Shown: piece by piece, positions 32,759-41,712 of the stretch
Position numbering within the stretch: the first letter of the stretch is position 1
How the letters are laid out: every line of letters starts with the position of its first letter
Assembly (NCBI GenBank): GCA_021324015.1
Contig: JAJPJX010000059.1
Span: 22,914-86,913, forward strand
Length of the DNA stretch: 64,000 nucleotides
Origin: Solibacteraceae bacterium
Lineage (GTDB): Bacteria > Acidobacteriota > Terriglobia > Bryobacterales > Bryobacteraceae
Reading direction: 5' to 3'
The notes under the pieces: model-generated
What the model saw: the letters and a program-made list of their open reading frames with translations, nothing else
Databases searched by the model: none
What the model was told of the DNA's origin: nothing
Made by a program: the position numbers and the translations under genes

Positions 32759-34045
32759 TCAGACGGCGACGGGCTTGGCAGTCTTCCATTTGCCCCGCGT
32801 GAAGTCCGGGAAGTTGATGGCGGCGCTGCGGGAGGCGACGGACTTCTCGCTGAGGGGCACGATGACGCTCCAGGTTGCGGAATCGTACACATCGATGGGC
32901 GTCTGGCGCTGATGGCGGACGGCATCCATGAACTGCGCCAGGGTCATGTAATCTGCGCCGCCGTGGCCATAGCGGGTAGCGACTTGGCCCATCTCTTTCC
33001 ACAAGTGGTGTTCGTACTGCTGGTAGTAAGCGGCCGGATCCTCCCAGGCGGGCTCTCCGGATTTCCTGGGACTGCGGCCATCGATGTAAATTTTGTCGAG
33101 CGTTCCGGAGTAGATCCCCTGGGTACCCTGCACACGGAAGATGAGGTCGTAGGGGCGCGGCGACTGTGTGCCGTAATACAGAGTCACGGTCATGCCGTTG
33201 GCGGTCTGGATCAGGCTGGTATTGATATCGCCCTGCGCGAAGGTGCGCCGGGCGTTGGGGCTATCAGCGCCGAACGTGCGGGAAGCGTAGAGGCGGGGGC
33301 CGCGCGAGACGGTGCTCATGGACGTGAGGTAGGCGAAACGGTCGCCGCGGTTGATGTTCATCCACCAGGCCACGGGGCCAATGGGATGGGTGGGATACTG
33401 GTTGCCGTTGCTTTGAAGAGCGTGTACGCCGCGCCAGGAAAGACCGCCGTCACCGGTGAACTGCATGCCGGCGATATAGTGCTGGTAGCCGGCTTCGCAG
33501 TGGACCACTTCGCCCAGGACTCCCTCACGCACCAGGTTGAGCACCATCAGCACGTTGCGGAAGTAGCAGACATTTTCGAGCATCATGCAGGGCTTGCCGG
33601 TCTGCTCGGAGGTATCGACAAGTTCCCAGCACTGCTCGACGGTGAGGCCGGCGGGCACTTCGACGCCGGCGTACTTGCCGGCCTTCATGGCAGCCACGGC
33701 GACCGGAGTGTGCCACTCCCAGGGGGTAGCGGTGACGACGGCGTCCAGATCCTCGCGCGCGGCCAGCCTGCGGAAGTCCTCCATGCCGCGGGAGTAGCCT
33801 TGGGGACGCGGCCGGCCGGCTTTCTCGACCAGGCTGACGGCGCGCGCCAGGTTGGCTTCGTTGATGTCGCACAGGGCGGGCACCTCGACGGCGGGCAGAT
33901 CCAGCATGGTGCGCAGCAGGCTGGTGCCACGGTTGCCGACGCCCACAATGCCCACCTTGACGGCTTTGGCGGCCGGAGCCTGGGCCGCAGCCAAGCCGGC
34001 GGCGCCGAGGCTCAAAAATTCTCTGCGATGGATGCGCATGGACAT
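32759..34045 (-). CDS. GH109-like NAD-dependent glycosidase (Gfo/Idh/MocA fold), Tat signal
   Basis: A 428-residue exported enzyme. A twin-arginine leader (HRREFLSLGAAGLAAAQ) precedes the nucleotide-binding motif GIVGVGNRG. The C-terminal block VYDSATWSVIVPLSEKS and NFPDFTRGKW is diagnostic for the GH109 alpha-N-acetylgalactosaminidase branch, whose members keep NAD bound and cleave by oxidation-elimination. ATG 34045 has GGGGGAA five nt upstream. It is downstream of the NHL/deacetylase fusion gene with a 28-base gap and probably in the same operon. Removal of GalNAc from glycoconjugates is the likely activity. Confidence 0.88.
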   Translation of the reverse strand: MSMRIHRREFLSLGAAGLAAAQAPAAKAVKVGIVGVGNRGTSLLRTMLDLPAVEVPALCDINEANLARAVSLVEKAGRPRPQGYSRGMEDFRRLAAREDLDAVVTATPWEWHTPVAVAAMKAGKYAGVEVPAGLTVEQCWELVDTSEQTGKPCMMLENVCYFRNVLMVLNLVREGVLGEVVHCEAGYQHYIAGMQFTGDGGLSWRGVHALQSNGNQYPTHPIGPVAWWMNINRGDRFAYLTSMSTVSRGPRLYASRTFGADSPNARRTFAQGDINTSLIQTANGMTVTLYYGTQSPRPYDLIFRVQGTQGIYSGTLDKIYIDGRSPRKSGEPAWEDPAAYYQQYEHHLWKEMGQVATRYGHGGADYMTLAQFMDAVRHQRQTPIDVYDSATWSVIVPLSEKSVASRSAAINFPDFTRGKWKTAKPVAV

Positions 34046-34073
34046 AGAGATTCCCCCGCCATTATAGGCAAGC

Positions 34074-36023
34074 TCACGGCCGGTCTGGCGCGCCCAAAAA
34101 GCCATCGCTGTAGAACACCGGCCGGTATCCGTGGCGGGTGACCCACTGGATGGCCCGCTCCACGCGCTGGCGGTAATCCGGTTCGTATGCGCGGTAGTCG
34201 GGATAGAAGTACTGCTCGTGGATCATGAGTTCCAGGATCTCGGCCTGGTGGGGGTCGGCGGCCACCTGCTCGAGCCGCGGAACGATCTGTTCCAGCGGGA
34301 ACAGGTTAACGACCATGTCGTGACGGAGGAAGAGCAGGTCTTCGCGGGTATCTTTCCAGTAGTCGCGGCCGCTAAGGTAGCGCCACTGGGCGAGCGGCAG
34401 GTAATAGCAGACCGAGGGCAGCCCGTCGCGCGCCTCGAAGTATCCCACCAGCCCCCGGACTCCTTCCGCCCGCAGCGCCCGCGCGGCCTCGCGGGTGAGC
34501 GCGCCCCAATGCACGGTGGTAATCGGGCTGAGCAGTTCTTTGCCGGCGAAGCGCTCGATTTCGCGGGTGACGAGGCGGTAATCCTCACGCACCTGTTCGG
34601 GCGAGGCATGCAGGTAGGGCCGGTCCGGATCGTTGGCGCGCGCATGGATGGTCAAGTGAATCCAGTCCGCATTGGCCTGCCACTCCGGGCGGAACCTGGC
34701 GGGCATCTGCGAAAGGTTGAAGCCGGGGGTTTCGTAATAGATGTTGAAATGCACCTTGGCGCCGTACTTGCGGTGCATCTCGCGCCAAAAAGCCAGGTAG
34801 GGGTTGTCGAACAGAGAGTGGTAAGAGCCCGCGTGGAGGGCGAGGTCTTTGAAGAAGAGGATATTGTCGTCAGTGGAGACGCGGTAGCGGGGGAAAGAGT
34901 TGCGATCCCAGAGGACGGTGATCTCTTTTCGGGCGCCGTCCGCCGCCTCCGCCACGATGCGGGTCTCGCGCTCGCGCAGCACCAGCGTGGTTTGAAAGGC
35001 TCCGTTTTCGACCGGGACGCTCGCGCCGTTGACGCGCACCCCGGCGGCACGGCAAAACCCACGCAGGGAGATGCGTAAGCCGGCGGGAGTGGTTTCCCCG
35101 TCGTGCCGGTTGAGGATCGCGCCGTCCACGGGTTCGGAGATGGACAGCGACTCACGCGGCTCCCAGGGCAGGCGCTGAGAACGCGAGGGGGTGCGCAGCC
35201 GGAACAGCGAGCCGCTTTCGAGTTCCGCGGCGTAGAGGTTTCGCAGGTCCGCGCCGCCGAAGGCGAGGTCGCTGACGCGCCGGCCGGGCAGGGGATAGGC
35301 GGCGACCGCCTGGCCCTGGGAGTTGAGCACCGAAATTTCGCCCGCGCCGTCGCGCGCCGCATAGAGGTTGCCCTGGTGATCGAAGGCCAGGCCCGCGGCG
35401 GGGGCGTCGCCAGAGAATTGCGCGAACAGGGCGCGGCTGCCACCGTCCGGCGCGAAGCGCCAGATGCGCGGGCCATCCCCCACGAACACCTGGCCGGTAT
35501 CCGCCGCGACGGCGATACCCAGGGGGCGCTTCAGCCCGGCGGCGAACACCGAGGCACCGCCCTGAGGATCTACTCGGCAGACGCGGGCGGCGCGCGCATC
35601 GGTAACGAAAAGATCGCCGTTTGCTCCCGCAGCGATGCGCTCGGGCTGCTGGAAGGGCGCGCCGCCGCAGCGGGCCGCGAACACGCGCGGGTCTCCCGAG
35701 GAATTCACCTGGAGTACGGCTTTCTGCATGCGGTCTGCGACGTAGAGGGTTCCGGCGGCATCGAAGGCCAAACCCGCCGGCTGGCCGCCCGGCGCGCCCA
35801 GCGGCACGGCAAGCCCGCGCGCCACGACCTGCAAAACCTGGTTGCCGGCCGAAACAAACGGCGAGCCCTGCGGATCCACAGCGATGCCGCGGGGGTACGC
35901 CAGGCCGCGCAATTGCACCACCGGACGCGCGGTAAGATCAGCAGGCCGGACCCAGGAGAGCAGCAGGGCCAGGCCGAACGCGGCGGTGAGGAGGGCGATT
36001 TGCCGGCGCAGCACGCGATTCAC
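34074..36023 (-). CDS. NHL beta-propeller fused to polysaccharide deacetylase-like domain
   Basis: A protein of about 649 residues. A membrane anchor or signal (IALLTAAFGLALLLSW) is followed by about six NHL-type propeller blades up to residue 290 (GIAVDPQGSPFVSAG, GLAFDAAGTLYVAD, GLAFDHQGNLYAAR), a short Ig-like linker, and a C-terminal domain from about residue 370. The C-terminal domain has polysaccharide-deacetylase-like features (RVSTDDNILFFKDLA, LTIHARAND, PITTVHWGALT). The usual His-x3-His pair is not clear, so activity is uncertain. GTG at 36023 is preferred over the GTG at 36035, which lies inside the dispersed repeat. Confidence 0.75.
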   Translation of the reverse strand: MNRVLRRQIALLTAAFGLALLLSWVRPADLTARPVVQLRGLAYPRGIAVDPQGSPFVSAGNQVLQVVARGLAVPLGAPGGQPAGLAFDAAGTLYVADRMQKAVLQVNSSGDPRVFAARCGGAPFQQPERIAAGANGDLFVTDARAARVCRVDPQGGASVFAAGLKRPLGIAVAADTGQVFVGDGPRIWRFAPDGGSRALFAQFSGDAPAAGLAFDHQGNLYAARDGAGEISVLNSQGQAVAAYPLPGRRVSDLAFGGADLRNLYAAELESGSLFRLRTPSRSQRLPWEPRESLSISEPVDGAILNRHDGETTPAGLRISLRGFCRAAGVRVNGASVPVENGAFQTTLVLRERETRIVAEAADGARKEITVLWDRNSFPRYRVSTDDNILFFKDLALHAGSYHSLFDNPYLAFWREMHRKYGAKVHFNIYYETPGFNLSQMPARFRPEWQANADWIHLTIHARANDPDRPYLHASPEQVREDYRLVTREIERFAGKELLSPITTVHWGALTREAARALRAEGVRGLVGYFEARDGLPSVCYYLPLAQWRYLSGRDYWKDTREDLLFLRHDMVVNLFPLEQIVPRLEQVAADPHQAEILELMIHEQYFYPDYRAYEPDYRQRVERAIQWVTRHGYRPVFYSDGFLGAPDRP

Positions 36024-36033
36024 GTGGAGAAGC

Positions 36034-36059
36034 ACCGCTCCCTGCGATCGCGGCTCGGT
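36034..36059 (-). repeat. dispersed GC-rich repeat, copy 5
   Basis: Reverse-orientation arm ACCGCTCCCTGCGATC plus GCGGCTCGGT, in the gap between two minus-strand genes and reaching into the upstream edge of the NHL/deacetylase gene. Confidence 0.78.
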
Positions 36060-36078
36060 AACACTGGCGGCATAGGGG

Positions 36079-37047
36079 CTAGAGCTTCACGCGACGCTCG
36101 TATTTTTCGACGAGCTTGCGGATGTCGTAGGTGAAATCCACCCAGGCCTTCTCCCAAGCCTTGGCGGCGCGGCGGCTGTAAGAATAGAAACCCTTGCCGT
36201 TGGCGATACCCAGGGCTCCGCTGCGAACGGTTTCCTGCATCAGGCGGGGAACGGCTTTCTGCTCGCAGAGCTCGGGCAGCAGGCCTTCCATGACGGCCGC
36301 GTAGGCCGGAATGCCGGTGAGGTCCATCCAGCGGAACGGTCCGGCCAGGGTGGCCCACCAGCCCATGTCGTTGCGGAAGGAGCGGTCCACGGTCTCCACG
36401 TCGGCCACGCCGGACTCGACCAAATAGAAGGCCTCGCGCAGCATGGCGTACATCATGCGGTTGGAAAGGAAGCCGCGGATATCGAAGTGCAGGACGGTGG
36501 GCTCCTTGCCGCAGCGCTTGCCCACGCTTTCGGTAAATTCGATGGTGCGCCGCGAGGTCTTGTCGCTGGGGATGATTTCGAGATAGCGCATGATATGCGC
36601 AGGCTCGCCCCAGTGCATGCCGATGAAGCGCTCCGGGCACCTGGCCTGGGCTTGCAGCAAGGTGATGGGGAAGCTGGAGCTGTTGGTGGCGACTACGGTT
36701 TCCGCGGGCGCGGCATCTTCCAGCTCGCGAAAGATGGCGCGCTTCAGGGCCAGGTCTTCGGCCACCGATTCGACGACCAGGGCGCACTGGCCCAGTTCGG
36801 AGACGGACTTCACCAGATGGAAGCGCTCGCGCCAGCCCTTCAAGCGGGAGCGCGGCACGATCTTGCGGCGGGCGAGCTCCTCGAGCGACTCCGCGATGTG
36901 CGCCACGGCGGCTTTGGCGCGCCTGGCCGTGCGGTTGTAGCCCACAACCTCGAACCCATAGGCCAGCAGGCAGGCGGCGATCCCCCGGCCCATCAGCCCC
37001 AGTCCGACCAGCCCGATACGGTCCTCCGCTTTCGCTTGCTTCGGCAT
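36079..37047 (-). CDS. 3-hydroxyacyl-CoA dehydrogenase family protein
   Basis: A 322-residue cytosolic NAD-dependent dehydrogenase. The N-terminal Rossmann motif is GLVGLGLMGRGIAACL, followed by VVESVAEDLALKRAIF and the catalytic-region FIGMHWGEPAHIM. In FadB/HbdH enzymes this position reads GxHFFNP, and the HWGEPAH form matches a group acting on other 3-hydroxy acids. The C-terminal helical domain (FLSNRMMYAMLREAFYLVE) is complete. GAGGAG lies 8 nt before the ATG at 37047. The gene starts 13 bases after the GH20 stop, so it is co-transcribed with it. Confidence 0.88.
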   Translation of the reverse strand: MPKQAKAEDRIGLVGLGLMGRGIAACLLAYGFEVVGYNRTARRAKAAVAHIAESLEELARRKIVPRSRLKGWRERFHLVKSVSELGQCALVVESVAEDLALKRAIFRELEDAAPAETVVATNSSSFPITLLQAQARCPERFIGMHWGEPAHIMRYLEIIPSDKTSRRTIEFTESVGKRCGKEPTVLHFDIRGFLSNRMMYAMLREAFYLVESGVADVETVDRSFRNDMGWWATLAGPFRWMDLTGIPAYAAVMEGLLPELCEQKAVPRLMQETVRSGALGIANGKGFYSYSRRAAKAWEKAWVDFTYDIRKLVEKYERRVKL

Positions 37048-37060
37048 CGCGTTTCTCCTC

Positions 37061-39115
37061 TCAGCGTTGCGGACGCAGGGCATCCACGGGCGGGAACGGC
37101 TCGCCCTTTTTGTGGCCGCGGCTGATACGGGGCACCTGGACCTGGATGGCCCGCCAGTATTCGGCCTCGGCGTCCCAGCGCGCCAGGGCGGTACCCAGAC
37201 GATACGGCGTACTCTCCTCCAGCCAGGCTTGGCGGTATTGTTCGCGCAGCCCCGTGACGGCGTCCATCAGGTCGGCCAGCATGCCGTGGTCCTGGGCGGC
37301 GATTTGCGTATTGAGGTAGAAGTTCACCAGTTCCGGATCGGGATTCTCGCGCAACTGGCCGAAGTATCCGGCCCACTCGACGGCGTAGAGATTCTTCATC
37401 CCCAGGTAGTCGAACATGCGCGCGGCGATGAGGAGGCTTTCCAGGGTGCGCGGGTCGCCTCCCATGCGCAGGGCGCGCTGGAGGCGCTCCTGGGCGCTCT
37501 CGGCGAGCAGGCGGGCGCGGTGCAAATCTTCCCGGTGCGCTTCGAGCCGCGGCAGGCGGGCGGGATCGAGCGGGTCGGCCCAGAAGCGATGGATGCTGGC
37601 CCCCTGAAGCACCTTGGTGAAGGTTTCCTCGGCGCTCGAGAGTTCCTCGAGCGCGGGCGCCACTTCCGCGGCGACGGCGGCGGGATAGGTCTGCCCGCAG
37701 TAGTCGCGGAAGTAGGCGGCGGCGTCCACAGGCGCCGACTGCCACCCGGCCGCGGCTCCCAGGGCCAGGCCCGGGAGGGACATGCGGTAGAGCGTCTGCG
37801 CGCTATCGGTCCAGCCGGTGTTCAGGATGCCGAGCGTGTGATAGCGCTTTCCGGTGGCCAGCAGGCCGTTGATGTTCTTGAAGGTCTGGTGGTAATCCGG
37901 GAACACCTCGTTCCAGTTCCAGACCCCGGGGGCCACGACGGTGGGGACGTTCATTTTGGCGAGCGGCTCCACGTAGGGCGTGAAGTCCGGACGGTCGTTG
38001 TACACCCAGGGCACGGCGATGGAGCCTTTGGGCAGCCCGGCTATGAGTTCGGGATGCCGGGAAAAGATGCGCGCGCCACTCAGCATATCCGCCCAGAACA
38101 TGAGCCGCTTGTGGTATTTCTGAGCTTCGCCGGCCACGTGGCGGAGGGTATCAAGGTAGAGCTGAAAGGGGTCCGCACCGGGAGCCACGCCGAGCTTGCC
38201 CAAGGCCCAGGGCTCGTCGAAACCCACGTGGTACCAGGGGCTGGGAAAGAGCTTCGCGGTCTGCTCCACCAGGCCGTCGAGCACCTCGCGGATGCGGGGA
38301 TTGCGTGGATCGAACTCGCCGCCGTAGCGCGGCAGAGAAAGGTCCGCGAACTTCTCCACGCGGAACAGGTCGTGCATGTGGCCGTAGAGCTCCAGGCAGG
38401 GCACTACGTCCACATGGCGCTCCCGCGCGTAGGCGATGATGCGGCGCACCTGCTCGCGCGTGTAGCGCCCATCCGGATTTACCAGGGAGTAACCTTCCAG
38501 CTCGATGGCGGCTTCCGAATAGAAGAAGTACTGGTTGGCCTTGAAGCGCGCCAGCAGATCGATTTGCCGTTCAATCTCCTCGAGATGCAGCAATTGGCCG
38601 TGGCTCAAATCCATCATGAAGCCGCGGTAGGCGAGGGCCGGCCAGTCGCGAACCTCGGCGGCGGGCAGTACGGCCCGGCTGCCCGAGCCCTCGACCATTT
38701 GCAGAAGCGTCTGGACGCCATAGAACAGTCCGGCCGAGGCGCGCGCACGGATTTCGGCGCCAGAGGGCGAGACGCGCAGGGTATAGGCCTCGCGGGAATC
38801 CGGCCCGGCCTGCTCGTCGGCGGCGGGCAATGCAGCCACGTCGCCTGTGCGAACCAGCACGATGGCGGGCGTGGCATTGCCGGTCTCGTGAACCGGCACC
38901 AGGGTTTGGCCAGCGGCCGAGAGCCCCGCCGATAGTTGCCGCGCCGCAAACCGGTCCTCCGCGCCGGGCTCCGAGGCGAAGCGGATGGATAGCCCATCGA
39001 GCGCCAGCGTGCCGCCGGCGTAGCGGATTTCCTGAGGGCGCGGAACCAGCGCGCGGTGCTCCGCGGCCCAAGCGGGCAGCAGAGACAACACCAGCAAACT
39101 ATGAAGCAGCCGCAT
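37061..39115 (-). CDS. GH20 beta-N-acetylhexosaminidase, secreted
   Basis: A 684-residue exported hexosaminidase. After the signal peptide, a GH20b domain (LVPRPQEIRYAGG onward) leads to the catalytic barrel. The YRGFMMDLSHG strand and the neighbouring catalytic Asp-Glu pair D300-E301 in WYHVGFDEPWALG are intact, and W-rich strands (APGVWNWNEVFPDY) follow. Roughly 180 C-terminal residues form an alpha-helical extension. It removes terminal GlcNAc/GalNAc. It heads an operon with the dehydrogenase, near the GH109-like gene, so the block probably serves aminosugar-containing glycans. Confidence 0.92.
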   Translation of the reverse strand: MRLLHSLLVLSLLPAWAAEHRALVPRPQEIRYAGGTLALDGLSIRFASEPGAEDRFAARQLSAGLSAAGQTLVPVHETGNATPAIVLVRTGDVAALPAADEQAGPDSREAYTLRVSPSGAEIRARASAGLFYGVQTLLQMVEGSGSRAVLPAAEVRDWPALAYRGFMMDLSHGQLLHLEEIERQIDLLARFKANQYFFYSEAAIELEGYSLVNPDGRYTREQVRRIIAYARERHVDVVPCLELYGHMHDLFRVEKFADLSLPRYGGEFDPRNPRIREVLDGLVEQTAKLFPSPWYHVGFDEPWALGKLGVAPGADPFQLYLDTLRHVAGEAQKYHKRLMFWADMLSGARIFSRHPELIAGLPKGSIAVPWVYNDRPDFTPYVEPLAKMNVPTVVAPGVWNWNEVFPDYHQTFKNINGLLATGKRYHTLGILNTGWTDSAQTLYRMSLPGLALGAAAGWQSAPVDAAAYFRDYCGQTYPAAVAAEVAPALEELSSAEETFTKVLQGASIHRFWADPLDPARLPRLEAHREDLHRARLLAESAQERLQRALRMGGDPRTLESLLIAARMFDYLGMKNLYAVEWAGYFGQLRENPDPELVNFYLNTQIAAQDHGMLADLMDAVTGLREQYRQAWLEESTPYRLGTALARWDAEAEYWRAIQVQVPRISRGHKKGEPFPPVDALRPQR

Positions 39116-39230
39116 CAGAAATTCAGGTTACTGCATCTCACTCGTCGGCGGGGTGGCACGTCACCTGTGCCCCAATCTGGCAACCGGCGTGCAGCGCGAA
39201 GCCTGGCGGGAGAGGCACCTAACAGCCATC

Positions 39231-40931
39231 ATGCACTTAGCGGCCGGCGCGGGCGGCAAAATCCGCCCGCTAGGAAAATTCTTCCGTGGCGCGGCCGGCG
39301 CACCGGGCGCCGCGGTGCTGCTGGCGCTGTGGGCCTACAGCGCCGTCGGCCACGCGGAATCCGCCGCCACCGCGCCGCCGGCGGCCCCATCCAAGTCCAG
39401 CGACCCTCTGAACCGGGATACTCCGCAGAGCGCTGTGTTTTCCTTTCTGGAGGCTTGCCACGCACGCAACTATGCGCGCGCCTGGCGCTACCTGGACCTG
39501 CGCAAACTGCCCGCCGGGCAACGCCTGAAGGAAGGTCCGGAACTGGCGCAGGAGCTGGTCCGGATTCTGGACCGGGATGTGCAATTCGATGTAGCCTCGC
39601 TCAGCCGGGAAGCGGCGGGGGACCAGGACGACGATCTGCCTGCCAACCGCGAGCGTGTGGACTCCTTCAACATGAACGGCAGGACGCTGGAACTCGATCT
39701 GGAGCGTGTCACGCTGCGTTCCGGTCTTTCCGTATGGCTGTTTTCTTCCGAGAGCGTGGCACTGATCCCGCAGATTGCGCAATTGGCCAGCGACTCTCCC
39801 ATCGAGAAATTCCTGCCACAAGCGCTGGTGCGCAACCGGCTGCTGGACACCGCCTTGTGGCGTTGGATCGCGCTGACGTTGCTGGTCCTGGTAGCGGCCG
39901 CGTTCTCGCGCGGGCTGTCTCAAGGGCTGCTGCGGCTGGCTCAGATCGGTGTGGGGCGGCTGATCCCCCGCATGAGCGCCGGAGTGCTCGAAACTTTCGT
40001 GGGACCAATGCGCCTGCTGCTCTCGCTGGCCGCGTTCCGCGCCGGCATGGCCTGGATCGGTCCTTCCGCGCTGCCGCGCCTGTGGATCGACCGGGTGCTG
40101 GCAGTGCTGTTCGTCCTAGGCGTGGCGTGGCTGGGCAGCGGTACCGTGGATCTCGGGCTGGAACGGTTGCGCCTGGCGCTGGCCACCACGCGGCACCAGA
40201 GTTTTTCCTATTCGGTGCTGCCGCTGGCCTCGCGCGTACTAAAAATAACCATCCTGTTGCTGGCGATCGCCGCGGTGCTTAGCGACTGGGGATACAACAC
40301 CACCACGATCCTGGCCGGGCTGGGCGTCGGCGGCGTGGCGGTGGCTCTGGCTTCCCAGAAAACCATTGAAAACCTTTTCGGCAGCGTCGCGGTGATCAGC
40401 GACCGCCCGGTCTCGGTGGGCGATTTTTGCCGCTTTGGGGACCGGATGGGCATGGTCGAGGACATAGGCTTGCGCTCCACGCGGATCCGCACGCCCGACC
40501 GCACTTTGGTCACCGTTCCCAACGGGCAGTTCTCCTCGATGGTGCTGGAAAACTTCTCCAAGCGCGACAAGATGTGGTTCCACATCATGCTCAACCTGCG
40601 CCGGGACACCACCCCGGAGCAGGTGCGCGCACTGCTTGAAGCCATCGCGCGCATGCTGGCGGATCACCCCAAGGTCGAAACCGGCACTTTCCCGGTGCGT
40701 TTCGTGGGCGTGGGCACCTACTCCCTGGATGTGGAGGTGGCCGTTTACATCCTGACGCGGGATGGCGACGAATTTCTCCGCCTCCAGCAAGACCTGCTGC
40801 TGTGGATCCTGGACGCGGTGGAGGCGGAAGGGACCGCTTTGGCCTTGCCCACACAAGCCAGCATTACCTATTCCTCCGGCAACTCGCCCAACCAGAATGG
40901 CGGCGCCACGGCGCGGTCGTGGTTCCGGTAG
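39231..40931 (+). CDS. MscS-family mechanosensitive channel
   Basis: A 566-residue membrane protein with an N-terminal signal-like segment and a periplasmic region. About four hydrophobic helices come next, then the MscS pore helix and beta domain: ILAGLGVGGVAVALASQKTIENLFG, ISDRPVSVGDFCRFG and TPDRTLVTVPNGQF. The C-terminal alpha/beta domain is complete. It releases solutes during hypo-osmotic shock. ATG 39231 is chosen as the beginning of similarity-like sequence. The frame remains open to 39153. Confidence 0.88.
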   Translation: MHLAAGAGGKIRPLGKFFRGAAGAPGAAVLLALWAYSAVGHAESAATAPPAAPSKSSDPLNRDTPQSAVFSFLEACHARNYARAWRYLDLRKLPAGQRLKEGPELAQELVRILDRDVQFDVASLSREAAGDQDDDLPANRERVDSFNMNGRTLELDLERVTLRSGLSVWLFSSESVALIPQIAQLASDSPIEKFLPQALVRNRLLDTALWRWIALTLLVLVAAAFSRGLSQGLLRLAQIGVGRLIPRMSAGVLETFVGPMRLLLSLAAFRAGMAWIGPSALPRLWIDRVLAVLFVLGVAWLGSGTVDLGLERLRLALATTRHQSFSYSVLPLASRVLKITILLLAIAAVLSDWGYNTTTILAGLGVGGVAVALASQKTIENLFGSVAVISDRPVSVGDFCRFGDRMGMVEDIGLRSTRIRTPDRTLVTVPNGQFSSMVLENFSKRDKMWFHIMLNLRRDTTPEQVRALLEAIARMLADHPKVETGTFPVRFVGVGTYSLDVEVAVYILTRDGDEFLRLQQDLLLWILDAVEAEGTALALPTQASITYSSGNSPNQNGGATARSWFR

Positions 40932-40941
40932 GGCTCATTTC

Positions 40942-41577
40942 ATGGACGTGGCGCTACATCGGCGATTGCGGGGCTTGGGACCGGTGAGGAGGGGACCATG
41001 CCGGGCGGGGCTTCTCCTGGTGGCCGCCGCGATGCTGACGGCGGGGATTCCGCCGCGGCGCGTGAGGCCCTTTTCTCCGCCCGTGGAGAATCCGGCGGCC
41101 CGGAAAGTAGAGATCGAACTGGCGCCGCCCCCCATGCTGCGGGCGAACGTGCCGGATTCGGTTCCGAAACTGGCGGCAGTATTGGGCCAGAGGCTGTGTA
41201 CCATTGCGACCGCCACCTACGAACCAGCCAAGGCGTCGCGCTTGCGGCGCGCGGCGGAGAAGTTCCCGCGTGTGCGAAGGTCGCCGCGGGACGCCGGGGG
41301 AGAAGGGTTCACGCCGGCGCGGCCTCTGGGCGATGTGACTTTCGCGCTGCCTCCGGTGGCGAGCGTGGGGCTGGCCGAGAGCCAGCAGATCGATTTGAAG
41401 GCCTGGGTGGATCCCTCCGGCAGGGTGACGCGCGTGGAGATCCTGGCCCCGCGGGACGAAGAACTGGTGACGCTGGCGTCCTATGCGGCGGGCGGATGGC
41501 AGTTCGCGCCCGCGCGAAGAAACGACAAGCCGGTGGCCAGCGAAGTGATTCTACACTTTCGGTTTGGCGATAAATAA
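40942..41577 (+). CDS. TonB C-terminal-like energy transducer family protein
   Basis: A 211-residue protein with a short basic N-terminus and one hydrophobic anchor (AGLLLVAAAMLTAGI). The C-terminal 80 residues (IDLKAWVDPSGRVTRVEIL, ASYAAGGWQFAPARRNDKPV, EVILHFRF) match the TonB C-terminal fold that contacts outer-membrane receptors. No ExbB/ExbD or receptor genes are adjacent. It starts 10 bases after the MscS stop and ends 2 bases before the tRNA-Met 3' CCA. Confidence 0.75.
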   Translation: MDVALHRRLRGLGPVRRGPCRAGLLLVAAAMLTAGIPPRRVRPFSPPVENPAARKVEIELAPPPMLRANVPDSVPKLAAVLGQRLCTIATATYEPAKASRLRRAAEKFPRVRRSPRDAGGEGFTPARPLGDVTFALPPVASVGLAESQQIDLKAWVDPSGRVTRVEILAPRDEELVTLASYAAGGWQFAPARRNDKPVASEVILHFRFGDK

Positions 41578-41579
41578 GT

Positions 41580-41656
41580 TGGTGGCGGCGGGGCGATTCG
41601 AACGCCCGACCTAGGGATTATGAGACCCTCGCTCTAACCAACTGAGCTACACCGCC
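41580..41656 (-). tRNA. tRNA-Met (anticodon CAU), elongator-type
   Basis: On the minus strand a 77-nt cloverleaf including an encoded CCA end. The acceptor GGCGGTG pairs with CGCCGCC, and the D-arm is GCTC-AGTTGGTTA-GAGC. The anticodon loop CTCATAA carries CAT at 41620-41622. The T-arm is GGGCG-TTCGAAT-CGCCC. The first base pair is G-C, unlike initiator tRNAs, and the anticodon stem has a T-T mismatch next to the loop. A tRNA-Ile with lysidine-modified CAU cannot be excluded from sequence alone. Confidence 0.93.
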
Positions 41657-41712
41657 AGAGGAAGGACGCTCCTGTATCGAGTGTAGCAGAAGGTCTCATA
41701 TACTTGTAGGCA

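Noticed and set aside
39155..39171. GGCAC/GTGCC inverted repeat before the MscS gene as an operator
   Set aside because: Five-base arms with a seven-base loop are common by chance at this GC content and no second copy was seen.
41580..41656. Initiator tRNA-Met
   Set aside because: The first pair is G-C rather than a mismatch, and the anticodon stem lacks the three G-C pairs of initiator tRNAs.
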